Assembly (NCBI RefSeq): GCF_900156165.1
Contig: NZ_FTMY01000013.1
Coordinates: 62,001 to 126,000 of the forward strand
Direction of reading: 5' to 3'
Source: Pseudacidovorax sp. RU35E
GTDB taxonomy: Bacteria > Pseudomonadota > Gammaproteobacteria > Burkholderiales > Burkholderiaceae_C
DNA length: 64,000 nt
This document shows, one piece after another, positions 8,408-18,330 of this stretch. Within the stretch, counting starts at the first letter, position 1, and the number at the start of each line of letters is the position of its first letter. Under the pieces are notes generated by a model, which worked only from the letters and a program-made list of their open reading frames with translations, had not been told where the DNA came from and ran no database searches. Position numbers and translations under genes: made by a program.

Positions 8408-9802
8408 ATGAGCACCACCACCCGCATCGAGAAAGACACCTTCGGTCCCATCGAGGTCCCTGCCGACCACCTGTGGGGCGCACAGACGCAGCGCTCGCTG
8501 CAGAACTTCGACATCTCGGGCGAGCGCCAGCCGCTGGAGATCATCCAGGCGCTGGCCCTGGTGAAGCGGGCCTCGGCCGTGGTCAACCAGCAGCTGGGCC
8601 TGCAGGACGCGAAGAAGACCGATGCCATCGTCGCCGCCGCCGACGAGGTGCTGGCCGGCAAGCATCCCAACGAATTCCCGCTCGTCGTGTGGCAGACCGG
8701 CTCGGGCACGCAGACCAACATGAACGTCAACGAGGTGCTGGCCAACCGCGCGAGCGAGCTGCTCGGCGGCCAGCGTGGCGAAGGCCGCCTGGTGCACCCC
8801 AACGACGACGTCAACCGCAGCCAGTCGAGCAACGACGTCTTTCCCACCGCCATGCACGTGGCGGCCGTGCAGGCGCTCACGCACAAGCTGCTGCCGGCCA
8901 TCGCCAAGCTGCGCGCCACGCTGGCGAAGAAGTCCGAGGACTTCATGGACATCGTGAAGATCGGCCGCACCCACCTGCAGGACGCCACGCCCCTGACGCT
9001 GGGCCAGGAGGTCTCGGGCTGGGTCGCGCAGCTGGACCAGAACGAGCGCCACGTGCGCGCCGCCCTGCCCCACCTGTGCGAGCTGGCCCTGGGCGGCACC
9101 GCGGTGGGCACCGGCCTGAACGCGCCCAAGGGCTATGCCGAAGGCGTCGCCGCCGAACTGGCCCGCCTGACCGGCCTGCCCTTCGTCACCGCGCCGAGCA
9201 AGTTCGAGGTGATGGCCGCCTGCGACGCCTTCGTGCATGCGCACGGCGCGCTCAAGACCCTGGCCGCCAGCATGAACAAGATCGCCAATGACGTGCGCTG
9301 GCTGGCGAGCGGCCCGCGCAGCGGCATCGGCGAGCTGAGCATTCCCGAGAACGAGCCCGGCTCGTCGATCATGCCCGGCAAGGTCAACCCGACCCAGAGC
9401 GAGGCCGTGACCATGCTGGCCGCGCAGGTGATGGGCAACGACGTGGCCATCAACATCGGCGGCATGTCGGGCAACTTCGAGCTGAACGTGTTCCGCCCCA
9501 TGGTGGCCCACAACTTCCTGCAGAGCGTGCGCCTGCTGGCCGACGGCATCGTGAGCTTCAACGACCACTGCGCCGTGGGCATCGAGCCCAACCGCGACCG
9601 CATCGCCGAACTGGTGAGCCGCTCGCTGATGCTGGTGACCGCGCTGAACACGCACATCGGCTACGACAAGGCGGCCTACATCGCCAAGAAGGCGCACAAG
9701 GAAGGCACCAGCCTGCGCGAGGCGGCCATCGCCTCGGGGCACCTGACGGGCGAGCAGTTCGATCAGTGGGTGATTCCCGAGCACATGACCGGCAAAGTGT
9801 GA
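8408..9802 (+). CDS. fumC: Class II fumarate hydratase
   Basis: 464 residues, full length for FumC. Catalyses reversible hydration of fumarate to L-malate in the TCA cycle, iron-independent, in the cytoplasm. Diagnostic motifs are present: [15 protein letters not shown], the substrate segment [30 protein letters not shown] and the fumarase/aspartase signature [15 protein letters not shown] with the catalytic Ser. It stands behind the export operon but with its own 61-bp leader. Its last codons overlap the start of the next gene by four bases (GTGA). Confidence 0.97.
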   Translation: MSTTTRIEKDTFGPIEVPADHLWGAQTQRSLQNFDISGERQPLEIIQALALVKRASAVVNQQLGLQDAKKTDAIVAAADEVLAGKHPNEFPLVVWQTGSGTQTNMNVNEVLANRASELLGGQRGEGRLVHPNDDVNRSQSSNDVFPTAMHVAAVQALTHKLLPAIAKLRATLAKKSEDFMDIVKIGRTHLQDATPLTLGQEVSGWVAQLDQNERHVRAALPHLCELALGGTAVGTGLNAPKGYAEGVAAELARLTGLPFVTAPSKFEVMAACDAFVHAHGALKTLAASMNKIANDVRWLASGPRSGIGELSIPENEPGSSIMPGKVNPTQSEAVTMLAAQVMGNDVAINIGGMSGNFELNVFRPMVAHNFLQSVRLLADGIVSFNDHCAVGIEPNRDRIAELVSRSLMLVTALNTHIGYDKAAYIAKKAHKEGTSLREAAIASGHLTGEQFDQWVIPEHMTGKV

Positions 9803-11478
9803 AGCCTGCACTGCGCCGCCCCAAGGCCTGGCCGCTGCTGGCCCTGGCCGCCATCGCCACCGGCTTCGTGGTGCTGGGCCACGACGGGCGCCGCGTGGCG
9901 CAGATGCTGGTGCTGCTGCTGCCCGCGCTGGCCTGGATGGCCTGGCCGGTGCGCAGCGTGGCGGTGCACCGCGCCCGGCGCGTGGCGGTATTGGCGGCGG
10001 TGATGGCCTTCGCGGCCGACGGCGTGGTGCGAGCCTATCTGCTAGACACCTACCAGTCCGCGCCCGACGGCGCCGTGGTGCTGGGGGCGCTGGCCAACAC
10101 CAATGCGCGGGAGAGCGGCGAGTACCTGCAGATGCACTGGCGCACCGCCGCGCTGTGGTGCGCGGTGCTGGGAGCGGCCGGCTATGCGGTGTGGCGGCTG
10201 ACGGCCCATGGACTGCGCCGCAGGAGCGCCGCAGCCGCCGGAGCGGCAAACGACGCCGCAGATGGCGGCGCAGCAGCCACGCGGGTCGAGGTCGCGCCCC
10301 GCCGCGCCTGGCTGGCGCTGCTGGTGGTGGCCTTCGCCTTCGGCGCGCTGGCCCATGCCAGCAAGCCCTGGCGGCGGCTGCATCCGGTGGTCTTCTGGAC
10401 GCAGTGGGTCGACGATGCGGGCGACCTGCGCACCGCCTGGGCCGACCAGCAGCGCATGCGCGACGCCGCCCTGCAGCATGCCCATGCCGCGGCGCCCCAG
10501 GTGACGCGCGCAGGGCCGTCGACGGTGGTGCTGGTCATCACCGACAGCATCAACCGCGACAACCTGGGCCTGTACGGCTACGGCCGCAACACCACGCCGC
10601 GCCTGGCGGCCGCCCAGCGGCGCGAACCGCAGCAGATGACGGTGCTGCGCCATGCCTGGTCGGTGGACGCGAGCACGCTGCCGGCCATGGCCAACATGAT
10701 GCGATTCGGCCAGCCCACGGCCGCCGACGCGCAGCACCTGCTGCCGCTGGCGCGCGCGGCCGGCTACAAGGTCTGGTGGATGAGCAACCACGACGACGTG
10801 GCCATCGAGCAGCAGCATGCGCGCCTTGCCGACGAGGTCGAGATCGTCAACCGCGTGCCGGGCCGCGCCAGTGCCTCGCTCGATGGCGAACTGCTCGACT
10901 GCGTGCAGGAGGCGCTGGAAGACCCGGCCGAGCGCAAGCTCATCGTGGTGCACCTGCTGGGCGCCCATCCGCACTACCGGTTGCGCTTTCCCGGCACGCA
11001 GGAGAACCCCTTCGACGACGCGGTGGACGCCGTGGAGTCGGAGCTGATCGCCAAGGCCCGGCCCGCGTGGGTACGGCGCTTCCGACAGGACTACGACAAC
11101 GCCCTGCTGTACCACGACTTCGTGGTGGCCGAGACGCTGCAGCTCACGCGCACCGTGGGCCGCCTGGCCGAGTACCGGGCCTGGGTCTACGTCTCGGACC
11201 ACGGCCAGGAGGTGGGGCATGGCAGTGACCATGTGGGCCACAGCCCCAGCACGGCCTCCGGGTACCGCATCCCGGCCATCGTGTGGCGCAACCAGGTGCC
11301 GGCCGATGCACCATCGGTGGCCGAACGCCCCTTCCGCGCGGACTGGCTCGGCTGGACAGTCTCGGACCTGCTGGCGCTGCAATGGAAGGGCCAGGTAGCG
11401 GGGCGCGACGTGCTGGCAGACGACTACCGGTGGGAGGCGCCGGTGCTGCCGGTGAAGGTGCGGTCGTATCTGGATTGA
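9799..11478 (+). CDS. Phosphoethanolamine-transferase/sulfatase-fold membrane enzyme (EptA-like)
   Basis: 559 residues from a GTG start that overlaps the fumC stop. Five predicted membrane helices in the first ~185 residues, including one ending AYLLDTYQS, then a periplasmic alkaline-phosphatase-fold domain: [52 protein letters not shown] and [13 protein letters not shown], plus the following His. This is the layout of EptA/OpgE-type enzymes that transfer phosphoethanolamine from phosphatidylethanolamine to lipid A or glucans. The usual Glu-Thr (metal ligand and nucleophile) is Asp249-Ser250 here. The substrate is not known. A longer in-frame ATG at 9766 lies inside fumC and is less likely. 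Confidence 0.8.
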   Translation: MKPALRRPKAWPLLALAAIATGFVVLGHDGRRVAQMLVLLLPALAWMAWPVRSVAVHRARRVAVLAAVMAFAADGVVRAYLLDTYQSAPDGAVVLGALANTNARESGEYLQMHWRTAALWCAVLGAAGYAVWRLTAHGLRRRSAAAAGAANDAADGGAAATRVEVAPRRAWLALLVVAFAFGALAHASKPWRRLHPVVFWTQWVDDAGDLRTAWADQQRMRDAALQHAHAAAPQVTRAGPSTVVLVITDSINRDNLGLYGYGRNTTPRLAAAQRREPQQMTVLRHAWSVDASTLPAMANMMRFGQPTAADAQHLLPLARAAGYKVWWMSNHDDVAIEQQHARLADEVEIVNRVPGRASASLDGELLDCVQEALEDPAERKLIVVHLLGAHPHYRLRFPGTQENPFDDAVDAVESELIAKARPAWVRRFRQDYDNALLYHDFVVAETLQLTRTVGRLAEYRAWVYVSDHGQEVGHGSDHVGHSPSTASGYRIPAIVWRNQVPADAPSVAERPFRADWLGWTVSDLLALQWKGQVAGRDVLADDYRWEAPVLPVKVRSYLD

Positions 11479-11561
11479 GGCGACGGCTGGGCTTCCAGCT
11501 TGTCTCGCGCTGCCGGTGCTGCTGTTTGTTGGGGGCGGGTGCGGGCGAGAAGTCCGGGGTA

Positions 11562-11648
11562 CGCGCGCCGGGGCCGGGGCCTGGGGGCCGCGGGCTCATA
11601 CTTTTTCAGAAATCGCCCGCGGCCCCCAGGCCCCGGCCCCGACGCGCG
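11562..11648. repeat. Very strong hairpin: 34-bp arms, 19-nt loop
   Basis: The left arm (11562-11595, starting CGCGCGCCGGGGCCGGGGCC) is the reverse complement of the right arm (11615-11648) with one mismatch. The loop is 11596-11614 and contains CTTTTTC. There is no T-run after either arm, so it is not a classical intrinsic terminator. It sits 83 bp behind the EptA-like gene and could protect or end its transcript. Confidence 0.85.
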
Positions 11649-11758
11649 GGACACGGTGGTGGTTCACTGGGGAGGCCAGTGCTGGATTGAACGCACCGAC
11701 GAAGCAATGGTCTCGAGCGTCGGCGCAGCACCCATGCCGGCCGATCAACCCTCCCGCA

Positions 11759-12006
11759 GGCCCTGGTGCCGGTGAGGGCGTGGCGGCGCGCCTGTGGGGC
11801 GCCGAGGAGCGCAGGGCGGACGGGCTGCGGGCCTGCCGAAGGACAGGCCCGCTTCGTAAACTGACTCGCGGCAGTTGTTTGAGCGCAGCGCGAAGCGCGT
11901 AGCGAGTTCTGCCGCGGCCCGTCCGTCCGAGCACCGGAGGGAAGTCGGCGCGCAGCGCCGACCGCCCCACTAGAAGCGCCGACACGCCCTCACCGGCGCC
12001 AGGGCC
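11759..12006. repeat. 248-bp fold-back element with 31-bp terminal inverted repeats
   Basis: The ends 11759-11789 (starting GGCCCTGGTGCCGGTGAGGG) and 11976-12006 are inverted copies with two mismatches. Similarity continues inward in weaker form (GTGGGGCG in both arms). No transposase, no open frame and no clear target-site duplication are seen. It resembles a MITE-like or structured intergenic repeat. Confidence 0.7.
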
Positions 12007-12058
12007 GGACCACAGACCACAGGCCAAGAACCACCAACCACCACCCGACGCAAAAGCA

Positions 12059-12095
12059 AAAAGAGCCGACACGGCATCACCGCGTCGGCTCTTTT
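12059..12095 (-). terminator. Intrinsic terminator behind katE
   Basis: Perfect 12-bp stem AAAAGAGCCGAC / GTCGGCTCTTTT with a 13-nt loop, T-run on both sides, 27 bp behind the katE stop. It would work in both directions and also stop read-through coming from the plus strand. Confidence 0.9.
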
Positions 12096-12121
12096 CAGCG
12101 AAAGACCAGAGAGGACCAGGC

Positions 12122-14305
12122 TCAGGCCGGCACCGCCTCGACCCCTGCCCGATCCCAGTGCCGGTGCTTGGCGATCGCGGCCACGAAGGTCTGTGCGATG
12201 CCTTGCGCCTCTTCGTTCTCGCCCAGCTGCTGGGCCGGCGTCGCGGCCACCACCACGCCGGCAGGCGCGTCGGTCTTGCCTTCTTCCACGCCGACCGAGG
12301 CCAGCAGCTGCGCCCCCTCGCCCACCACGCAGATGGACTTGAGGTGCTTGAAGGCTTCCAGCACGAAGTGCTGCGCCTCGCCGTTGGCCATCAGCGTCTT
12401 GGCGTTCTCGGCACCCGCCGGCACCAGCACCGCGTCGAACATCACCGACGGCATGTTGGTGAAGGTGGCATCCACCTCGACCTGACGCTTCGATGCGCTC
12501 GTCACGCTGCCCAGACGCGGACCCACGACCTTGCACATCGCACCGGCCGACTCCAGGGCTTCGCGGATCGGCTTGAGCGACGCCGAATCGACGCCATCGC
12601 TCACCAGGATCGCGATCTTGCGCGTCTTGATGCTGCCGTCGCCGGTGCCGATCATGCTCAGCGCGGGCGACTCCTCGATGGGCAGGTTGATGCGCGCCTC
12701 GCGGTAGCCCGCCTGGCCTGCGGCGGCCTTGGCGTCGGGCGACTCGATGCCCAGCGGCTCGGCCACGCGGCGGGCGAGCTTCTCGTCCACATGCGCCAGG
12801 TTGTCCACCATGCGTTGGCGCACCGCAGGCACCTCGACCTTCGACAGCTCGAAGCGGAAGGCCGCAATGATGTGCTCCTTCTCCACGGCCGTCTGGCTGT
12901 TGAAGAACAGGCGCGCCTGCGTGAAGTGATCGTCGAAGCTCTCGCTGCGGCGGCGCACCTTGGGCGACTCAACCGTCTCGGGATAGGTCTGGAAGCCCTC
13001 GCTGTCGCCGTCGACGCGGAACTCCGAGCCGTTGCCCAGCGAGTTGGGCTCGTACGCCACCTGACCGCGCGAGATGGTCTGGCGATGCATGCCGTCGCGC
13101 TGGAAGTTGTGGAAGGGGCACACGCCGCGGTTGATCGGCAGCTCGTGGAAGTTGGGCCCGCCCAGGCGCGACAGCTGCGTGTCCGTGTAGCTGAACAACC
13201 GGCCCTGCAGCAGCGGGTCGTTGCTGAAGTCGATGCCCGGCACCACATGGCCCGGGTGGAACGCGACCTGCTCGGTCTCGGCAAAGAAGTTGTCGGGATT
13301 GCGGTTGAGCACCAGCTTGCCCACGGGCGTGACCGGCACCATCTCTTCGGGGATCAGCTTGGTGGGGTCCAGCAGGTCGAAGCCGAGCGAATGCTCCTTG
13401 TCCTGCGGAATCAGCTGCATGCCGAGCTCCCACTCCGGGAAGTCGCCGTTCTCGATCGATTCCCACAGGTCGCGGCGGTGGAAGTCCGGGTCCTTGCCGG
13501 CGATCTTTTGCGCCTCGTCCCAGACCAGCGCATGGCTGCCCAGCTTGGGCTTCCAGTGGAACTTGACGAAGTGCGCATCGCCCCGGCTGTTGACCAGGCG
13601 GAAGGTGTGCACGCCGAAGCCCTGCATCATGCGCAGGCTGCGCGGGATGGCGCGGTCGCTCATGGCCCACATCAGCATGTGAGTCGTCTCGGGCATCAGC
13701 GAAGCGAAGTCCCAGAAGGTGTCGTGCGCACTGGCCGCCTGCGGCATGCCGTGGTGCGGCTCCTGCTTGACGGCATGGACCAGGTCCGGGAACTTCATCG
13801 CGTCCTGGATGAAGAACACCGGGATGTTGTTGCCCACCAGGTCCCAGATGCCTTCCTGCGTGTAGAACTTGACCGAGAAGCCGCGCACGTCGCGCACCGT
13901 GTCGGCCGAACTGGAGCCGCCCGCCACGGTGGAGAAGCGCACGAACACCGGCGTCTTCAGCGACGGGTCGTTCAGCAGGCCGGCGCGCGTGAACTGCGAC
14001 ATCGACTTGTAGACCTGGAAGTAGCCGTGCGCCGCACTGCCGCGCGCATGCACCACGCGCTCGGGAATGCGCTCGTGGTCGAAGTGCGTGATCTTCTCGC
14101 GCAGGATGAAGTCTTCGAGCAGCGTCGGGCCGCGCACGCCCGCCTTCAGCGAATTGTGGTTGTCCGCGATCCGCGTGCCCTGGTTGGTGCTCAGGTGCGG
14201 CAGCGGCAGCTCAGCCGTGGAGGCGGCCAATTGCTCGATCTTGGCGCTGGGGGTCTCGGCACTGCGGCCGCGACGCGGCGCGGGGGACTTGCTCTTGGTG
14301 GGCAT
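12122..14305 (-). CDS. katE: Large-subunit catalase (HPII type)
   Basis: 727 residues, close to E. coli HPII. Disproportionates hydrogen peroxide in the cytoplasm. The catalase core shows the proximal active-site signature [20 protein letters not shown] (catalytic His86), the distal Asn in [17 protein letters not shown] and the haem-ligand Tyr in [16 protein letters not shown]. From about residue 570 it carries the C-terminal DJ-1/GATase-like domain of large catalases ([20 protein letters not shown]). No Shine-Dalgarno sequence precedes its ATG; 28 bp upstream ends a 49-residue membrane protein gene on the same strand, so coupled translation is possible. A strong terminator follows. In other bacteria this class is under stress (RpoS-like) control; no such box could be proved here. 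Confidence 0.96.
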   Translation of the reverse strand: MPTKSKSPAPRRGRSAETPSAKIEQLAASTAELPLPHLSTNQGTRIADNHNSLKAGVRGPTLLEDFILREKITHFDHERIPERVVHARGSAAHGYFQVYKSMSQFTRAGLLNDPSLKTPVFVRFSTVAGGSSSADTVRDVRGFSVKFYTQEGIWDLVGNNIPVFFIQDAMKFPDLVHAVKQEPHHGMPQAASAHDTFWDFASLMPETTHMLMWAMSDRAIPRSLRMMQGFGVHTFRLVNSRGDAHFVKFHWKPKLGSHALVWDEAQKIAGKDPDFHRRDLWESIENGDFPEWELGMQLIPQDKEHSLGFDLLDPTKLIPEEMVPVTPVGKLVLNRNPDNFFAETEQVAFHPGHVVPGIDFSNDPLLQGRLFSYTDTQLSRLGGPNFHELPINRGVCPFHNFQRDGMHRQTISRGQVAYEPNSLGNGSEFRVDGDSEGFQTYPETVESPKVRRRSESFDDHFTQARLFFNSQTAVEKEHIIAAFRFELSKVEVPAVRQRMVDNLAHVDEKLARRVAEPLGIESPDAKAAAGQAGYREARINLPIEESPALSMIGTGDGSIKTRKIAILVSDGVDSASLKPIREALESAGAMCKVVGPRLGSVTSASKRQVEVDATFTNMPSVMFDAVLVPAGAENAKTLMANGEAQHFVLEAFKHLKSICVVGEGAQLLASVGVEEGKTDAPAGVVVAATPAQQLGENEEAQGIAQTFVAAIAKHRHWDRAGVEAVPA

Positions 14306-14333
14306 TGGATGGGTGTGAAAGGAATGAGCCCGT

Positions 14334-14483
14334 TCAGCCGGGTTCGTTGTCGAGGAAGACGTCGACGGCGTTGACCAGGGCGACCAGGGCGATGACGGCC
14401 GTCATGCCGGCGACGCCCCAGACCAGGAATTCGTCCAGCCAGGCACTGTTGAGGGCGCTGACGAGGGCAGAGGTCATTTCCAT
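14334..14483 (-). CDS. Small single-span membrane protein upstream of katE
   Basis: 49 residues: [20 protein letters not shown] then one strong hydrophobic helix (residues about 20-42, rich in Val, Ala and Leu) and an acidic tail DVFLDNEPG. The ATG at 14483 has AGCAGG six bases upstream; a second ATG two codons later is also possible. The stop is 28 bp ahead of katE, and the two appear co-transcribed. I recognise no family. It could be a stress-induced small membrane protein, or act as leader peptide helping katE translation. Codon use is G+C-rich like the neighbours, which supports a real gene. Confidence 0.6.
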   Translation of the reverse strand: MEMTSALVSALNSAWLDEFLVWGVAGMTAVIALVALVNAVDVFLDNEPG

Positions 14484-14786
14484 GGGAAACCTGCTTCGGA
14501 AGGAAAGAGGGATGGGTCAGCGGCGGGCCGTCGATCGATGTAAGGACCATGACGGGAGCGCTGCGAATGTGACAAAGCGTAGGTGCAGGCTGTGGCGGCA
14601 GGCGTAGTGACCGCACGACGGGCACTGTGGGAGTGCCGAGCCCGCCCAGGTAGGACATGGCCGACGCGCGGCGCACGCCTACACGGCCCGTCGGGAAGGC
14701 CTGTGGCACGAAGGGTGCATGCCGCCCTACGCTCGCGCACCCGCTCCGCGACAGTCCACTCCGGACGAAGGCCCGGCTTCTTTCTC
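14484..14786. other. 303-bp divergent intergenic region (katE unit / transglutaminase-like gene)
   Basis: No gene seen. It must hold the promoter of the small-ORF/katE unit (minus) and of the transglutaminase-like gene (plus). Visible structure: hairpin GGCACT-GTGGG-AGTGCC at about 14621-14637 and a wider dyad CGACGGGC...GCCCGTCG. A TTGTCA on the minus strand near 14570 could be a -35 box, but I see no good -10 at the right distance. Confidence 0.4.
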
Positions 14787-15605
14787 ATGCTCATCCGCAT
14801 CGGCTACGACATCGAACTGGCCCTGACCGGCCCCACGGCCGTGGTCTACCTGCTCCAGGTGCATCCCGATCGTGCCCACGACCTGCTCGCGCCCGAGCAT
14901 CCCGTGGCGGATCCGCCCTTCTGGACCGACCACTACACCGACGGCTTCGGCAACCGGTGCGCGCGCGTGCGGGTGCCGGCCGGCCCCCAGCGCCTGCGCC
15001 TGCACGGCCAGGCCACCATCCACGACAGCGGGCTGCCCGACCCGCAGGACTGGTACGCCATCCAGCACCCGGTGGAGGAACTGCCCACCGATGCCCTGAC
15101 CTTCCTGCTGCCCAGTCGCTACTGCGAGGTCGACAGCGAACTGCTGGCCTTCGCCTGGCGCCAGTTCGGCAACGCGCCCCTGGGCTGGGGACGGGTGCAG
15201 GCCATCTGCGACTGGGTGCACGGGCACATCCGCTTCGATTACGGCTGCGCCAATGCCGGCCGCACCGCCCTGGGCGGCTACCGCGAAGGCGTGGGCGTGT
15301 GCCGCGACTATGCGCACCTGGCCGTGGCGCTGTGCCGGTGCATGAACATCCCGGCGCGCTATGTCACCGGCTACCTGGGCGACATCGGCGTGCCGATCGC
15401 ACCCTACCCCATGGATTTCAGCGCCTGGTTCGAGGTCTACCTGGGCGGACGCTGGCACACCTTCGACGCCCGCCACAACGTGCCGCGCATCGGCCGCGTG
15501 GTGATCGCCCGCGGCCGCGACGCGGCCGATGTGCCGATCACCATGGTGTTCGGCCAGCACCAGCTGAACCGCTTCGATGTGATCACCGAAGAAGTCAGGG
15601 GCTGA
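14787..15605 (+). CDS. Transglutaminase-like (cysteine-protease fold) protein
   Basis: 272 residues. N-terminal beta-rich domain (MLIRIGYDIEL...) then the transglutaminase core: catalytic Cys in GVGVCRDYAHLAVALCRCMN, catalytic His in YLGGRWHTFDARHNVPRIGR with the following Asp. Such bacterial proteins are mostly amidases or proteases rather than cross-linkers; the substrate is not known. No signal peptide is evident, so it is probably cytoplasmic. The frame is open upstream to 14583, but only the ATG at 14787 starts conserved sequence. The last 11 bases overlap the 3' end of ligD on the other strand. Confidence 0.85.
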   Translation: MLIRIGYDIELALTGPTAVVYLLQVHPDRAHDLLAPEHPVADPPFWTDHYTDGFGNRCARVRVPAGPQRLRLHGQATIHDSGLPDPQDWYAIQHPVEELPTDALTFLLPSRYCEVDSELLAFAWRQFGNAPLGWGRVQAICDWVHGHIRFDYGCANAGRTALGGYREGVGVCRDYAHLAVALCRCMNIPARYVTGYLGDIGVPIAPYPMDFSAWFEVYLGGRWHTFDARHNVPRIGRVVIARGRDAADVPITMVFGQHQLNRFDVITEEVRG

Positions 15606-18330
15606 AGCCCAGCACCTGCATCGCGCGTGCCAAGCCCTGGCTGGGCACGCCGGCCTCGTCCCACGGGGTGTTGCCGGTCGCCAGCCGCTCGCCGATGCTG
15701 GCGAGCGTCCAGTGCGCGCCGCTGGTGAGGTTGGGCAACTCGTCCCACGCCACCGGCACGGACACGCCCAACCCAGGCCGCGACCGCACCGACCAAGCAC
15801 TCACCGTGGTGGCGCCAAAGCCGTTGCGCAGGTAGTCGACAAAGATCCGGCCCACGCGGTTCTTCGGCCCGCTCTTGGCCACGAAGCGCTCGGGCAGCGT
15901 GCGGGCCAGGTGCTGCACGACGGCGCGCGAGAAGTCCTTGACCGTGTCCCAGCCGTGCTGGCGGCGGATCGGCACCACCACGTGCAGGCCCTTGCCGCCG
16001 CTGGTCTTGAGCAGCGCCTGCAGGCCCAACTCATCGAGCAGCGTGCGCATGAGCAGCGCCCCTTCCTGCACATGGGCCCAGGCCACGCCTTCACCCGGGT
16101 CCAGGTCGAAGGTCATGCGGTCGGGCTTGTCCAGCCCGCGCGAATGGCCGTTCCAGGTGTGGAATTCGAGCGTGTTCATCTGCGCCGCCGAGAGCAGGCC
16201 CTTGGCACTGTCGATCTGCAGCAGCGGCTCGTGGCCGGGGTCCAGCGCGGGGTCGAGCAGGCGCACGCCGGGCAGCGGCGCGTTCTGCACGTGCTTCTGG
16301 AAGAACAGCTCGCCGCCCACGCCGTCGGGCGCGCGCACCAGCGAGACGGGCCGTCCGCGCAGGTGCGGCAGCATCAGCGGCGCGACCTGGGCGTAATAGG
16401 CGATGACCTCGCCCTTGGTGGCGCCGCTGGCGCGGTCGATCACGCGGTCGGCATGGGTCACGCGCAGATCGCCAGGCAGCGCGTCGTCGTGGGACTCCTT
16501 CGATGGGGTGGCGGGCTTGCGGCCGCGCTGCCTGCCTGCAGCATGGGCGGCGGTCGATGAATCCATGGCGTGCTCCCGAACGATCTGCCGCGCGGGCTTG
16601 TCGCTGCGCAGGCCCTGGAATACGGCCTGCCGCACCTTGCCCTCTCGCGTCCACTGGCCAAAGGCCACTTCCGCGACCAGCTCGGGCCGCACCCATTGCG
16701 CCTTCTCGCCCGCCGGCCGCGGCGTGAAGGGGCAATCGTCCTGCTCGAGCGCCTGCAGCTGGGCATGCATCTCGGCCAGGCGCCGCTGGTCGAAGCCGGT
16801 GCCGACATTGCCGGCGTGCTTCAACTCGCCTTGCTCGTCGTACACGCCCAGCAGCAACGCGCCGAAGCCGCTGCGGCTGCCGCGCGGCGCGGTGTAGCCG
16901 CCGATGACGAACTCCTGCCGCAACTGGTGCTTGAGCTTGATCCATGCCGGCGAGCGGCCGCTGAGATAGGGGCTGTCCAGCCGCTTGCCGACGACGCCCT
17001 CGAAGCCCAGCCCGGCTGCGGAGGCCAGAAGGTCGCGCGGCGCGGCGTCGAAGGCCTCGCTGAAGCGCAGCGACGGCGGCAGCTCGCCGGCGTCGAAGAT
17101 GGCGCGCAGGGCCTCGCGCCGCAACGAGAGTGGCTCGTCCCGCAGGTCGCGGCCACCCACGAAGGGCGCGTCGAACAGCCAGTAGACGATGGGCGCCGTG
17201 GCCTGCAGGTCGAAGGCGTTCTGCAGGGCCTGGAAGTCCGGCGCGTCGTTGGCACCCAGCACCCCGATCTCGCCGTCGAGCCAAGCATTGCGCACGGGCA
17301 GTTTCGCCAGGGCTCGCGCCAGCTCGGGCAGGCGATCGGTCCAGTCGTGGCCGTTGCGGGTGAAGCAGCGCACGCGCCCGCGGCCGTCGATTCGGGTGAG
17401 CAGGCGGTAGCCGTCGAACTTGAGCTCCCAGGCCCATTGCGCAGGCTCGGGCGGCGGGCCGTCGGCCAGCACGGCGAGCTGGGGGGCAAGGGTGTCGGGC
17501 AGCGCGGCGGCCACGCCCGGGAGGGAAGCGTTTTCGGCGCCCTTCGGCTTTCCCTTCCGGGCTGCGCCGTCGGGGCGTTGGGTCGCGGCTTTGCTCCGGC
17601 CGCGGACTGCAGGCTCGCTGGCGGCCGGGGGATCGGGTTCTGCCGGCGCGTCGGCGGTGTCGGCCTCGGGCTGGCCGATGTGACGCACGCTGTCCGGCTC
17701 GGCCTCGGTCACGTCGTAATCGGCCAGTGGCCGGGCGGCGGCGTCCTCGTCCTTGATGATCAGCCAGCTGGGCTTCTTCTCGTCCCTGCCGTGCATGCGC
17801 ACCAGCGTCCAGCGGCCCTGCAGCTTGTGGCCCTGCAGCGTGAAGCTGAGCTTGCCGGCGCGCAGGCCGGCGCGTGCGTCGCCCTCGGGCACCCAGGTGC
17901 CGCGGTCCCACACGATCACCGTGCCGGCGCCGTACTGACCCTCGGGGATGCGGCCCTCGAAGTCGCCGTAGGCGATGGGGTGGTCCTCCACCTCCACCGC
18001 CATGCGCTTGACGGCGGGATCGAGGCAGGGGCCCTTGGGCACGGCCCAGCTCTTGAGCGTGCCGTCCAGCTCCAGGCGGAAGTCGTAGTGCAGCCGGGTG
18101 GCGTCGTGCTTCTGCACCACGAAGGCGAGCGCTTCGACGCCTGGCGCGCCGCCATGGCGCGGCTCGGGCGTGCGCTGGAAGTCGCGCTTGCGGTGGTAGT
18201 CGGCCAGGGCCTGGGCGGCATCGGTGCCCGCAGACGGCGCATCGCCAGCCCTGGGGGCAGAAGTCCTGCGGGTCGGGGTCCGCGTCGCCTTGCTGGACGC
18301 CTTGCGGGCCGTCTTGCGGGCGACGGTCAT
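15595..18330 (-). CDS. ligD: Multifunctional NHEJ DNA ligase LigD
   Basis: 911 residues with three enzymatic parts in the order phosphoesterase - ligase - polymerase. Residues about 45-200: 3'-phosphoesterase (HDATRLHYDFRLELDG, EDHPIAYGDFEGRIPEGQYG). A 90-residue Pro/Ala/Lys-rich linker. About 280-595: ATP-dependent ligase with catalytic Lys304 in ELKFDGYRLL and GFEGVVGKRLD. About 630-905: primase-polymerase of the AEP type (LRVTHADRVID, DRMTFDLDPGEG with the metal-binding Asp pair, KTSGGKGLHVVVPI). It trims, fills and seals double-strand breaks held by Ku. Its start overlaps the ku stop by 4 bases. Its 3' end overlaps the transglutaminase-like gene. Confidence 0.96.
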   Translation of the reverse strand: MTVARKTARKASSKATRTPTRRTSAPRAGDAPSAGTDAAQALADYHRKRDFQRTPEPRHGGAPGVEALAFVVQKHDATRLHYDFRLELDGTLKSWAVPKGPCLDPAVKRMAVEVEDHPIAYGDFEGRIPEGQYGAGTVIVWDRGTWVPEGDARAGLRAGKLSFTLQGHKLQGRWTLVRMHGRDEKKPSWLIIKDEDAAARPLADYDVTEAEPDSVRHIGQPEADTADAPAEPDPPAASEPAVRGRSKAATQRPDGAARKGKPKGAENASLPGVAAALPDTLAPQLAVLADGPPPEPAQWAWELKFDGYRLLTRIDGRGRVRCFTRNGHDWTDRLPELARALAKLPVRNAWLDGEIGVLGANDAPDFQALQNAFDLQATAPIVYWLFDAPFVGGRDLRDEPLSLRREALRAIFDAGELPPSLRFSEAFDAAPRDLLASAAGLGFEGVVGKRLDSPYLSGRSPAWIKLKHQLRQEFVIGGYTAPRGSRSGFGALLLGVYDEQGELKHAGNVGTGFDQRRLAEMHAQLQALEQDDCPFTPRPAGEKAQWVRPELVAEVAFGQWTREGKVRQAVFQGLRSDKPARQIVREHAMDSSTAAHAAGRQRGRKPATPSKESHDDALPGDLRVTHADRVIDRASGATKGEVIAYYAQVAPLMLPHLRGRPVSLVRAPDGVGGELFFQKHVQNAPLPGVRLLDPALDPGHEPLLQIDSAKGLLSAAQMNTLEFHTWNGHSRGLDKPDRMTFDLDPGEGVAWAHVQEGALLMRTLLDELGLQALLKTSGGKGLHVVVPIRRQHGWDTVKDFSRAVVQHLARTLPERFVAKSGPKNRVGRIFVDYLRNGFGATTVSAWSVRSRPGLGVSVPVAWDELPNLTSGAHWTLASIGERLATGNTPWDEAGVPSQGLARAMQVLGFSP

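Larger units (their letters stand above)
11479..12121. other. Gene-free stretch of 640 bp between convergent genes
   Basis: No frame here has a recognisable protein or a good ribosome site. The short ORFs are Pro/Arg/Gly-rich by-products of repeated G+C-rich sequence. It holds a 34-bp stem hairpin, a 248-bp fold-back element with 31-bp terminal inverted repeats, and the katE terminator, each listed on its own. Inside the fold-back element lies a further dyad, CGCGGCAG...CTGCCGCG. Confidence 0.6.

Noticed and set aside
11283-11902. Several 90-135-codon ORFs in the gene-free stretch behind the EptA-like gene
   Set aside because: They run through both arms of inverted repeats and give Pro/Gly/Arg strings on both strands; no ribosome site or family match.
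12158-14374. 738-codon plus-strand frame opposite katE
   Set aside because: His/Arg/Leu/Val-rich shadow of a highly expressed G+C-rich gene; the minus strand is a complete catalase.
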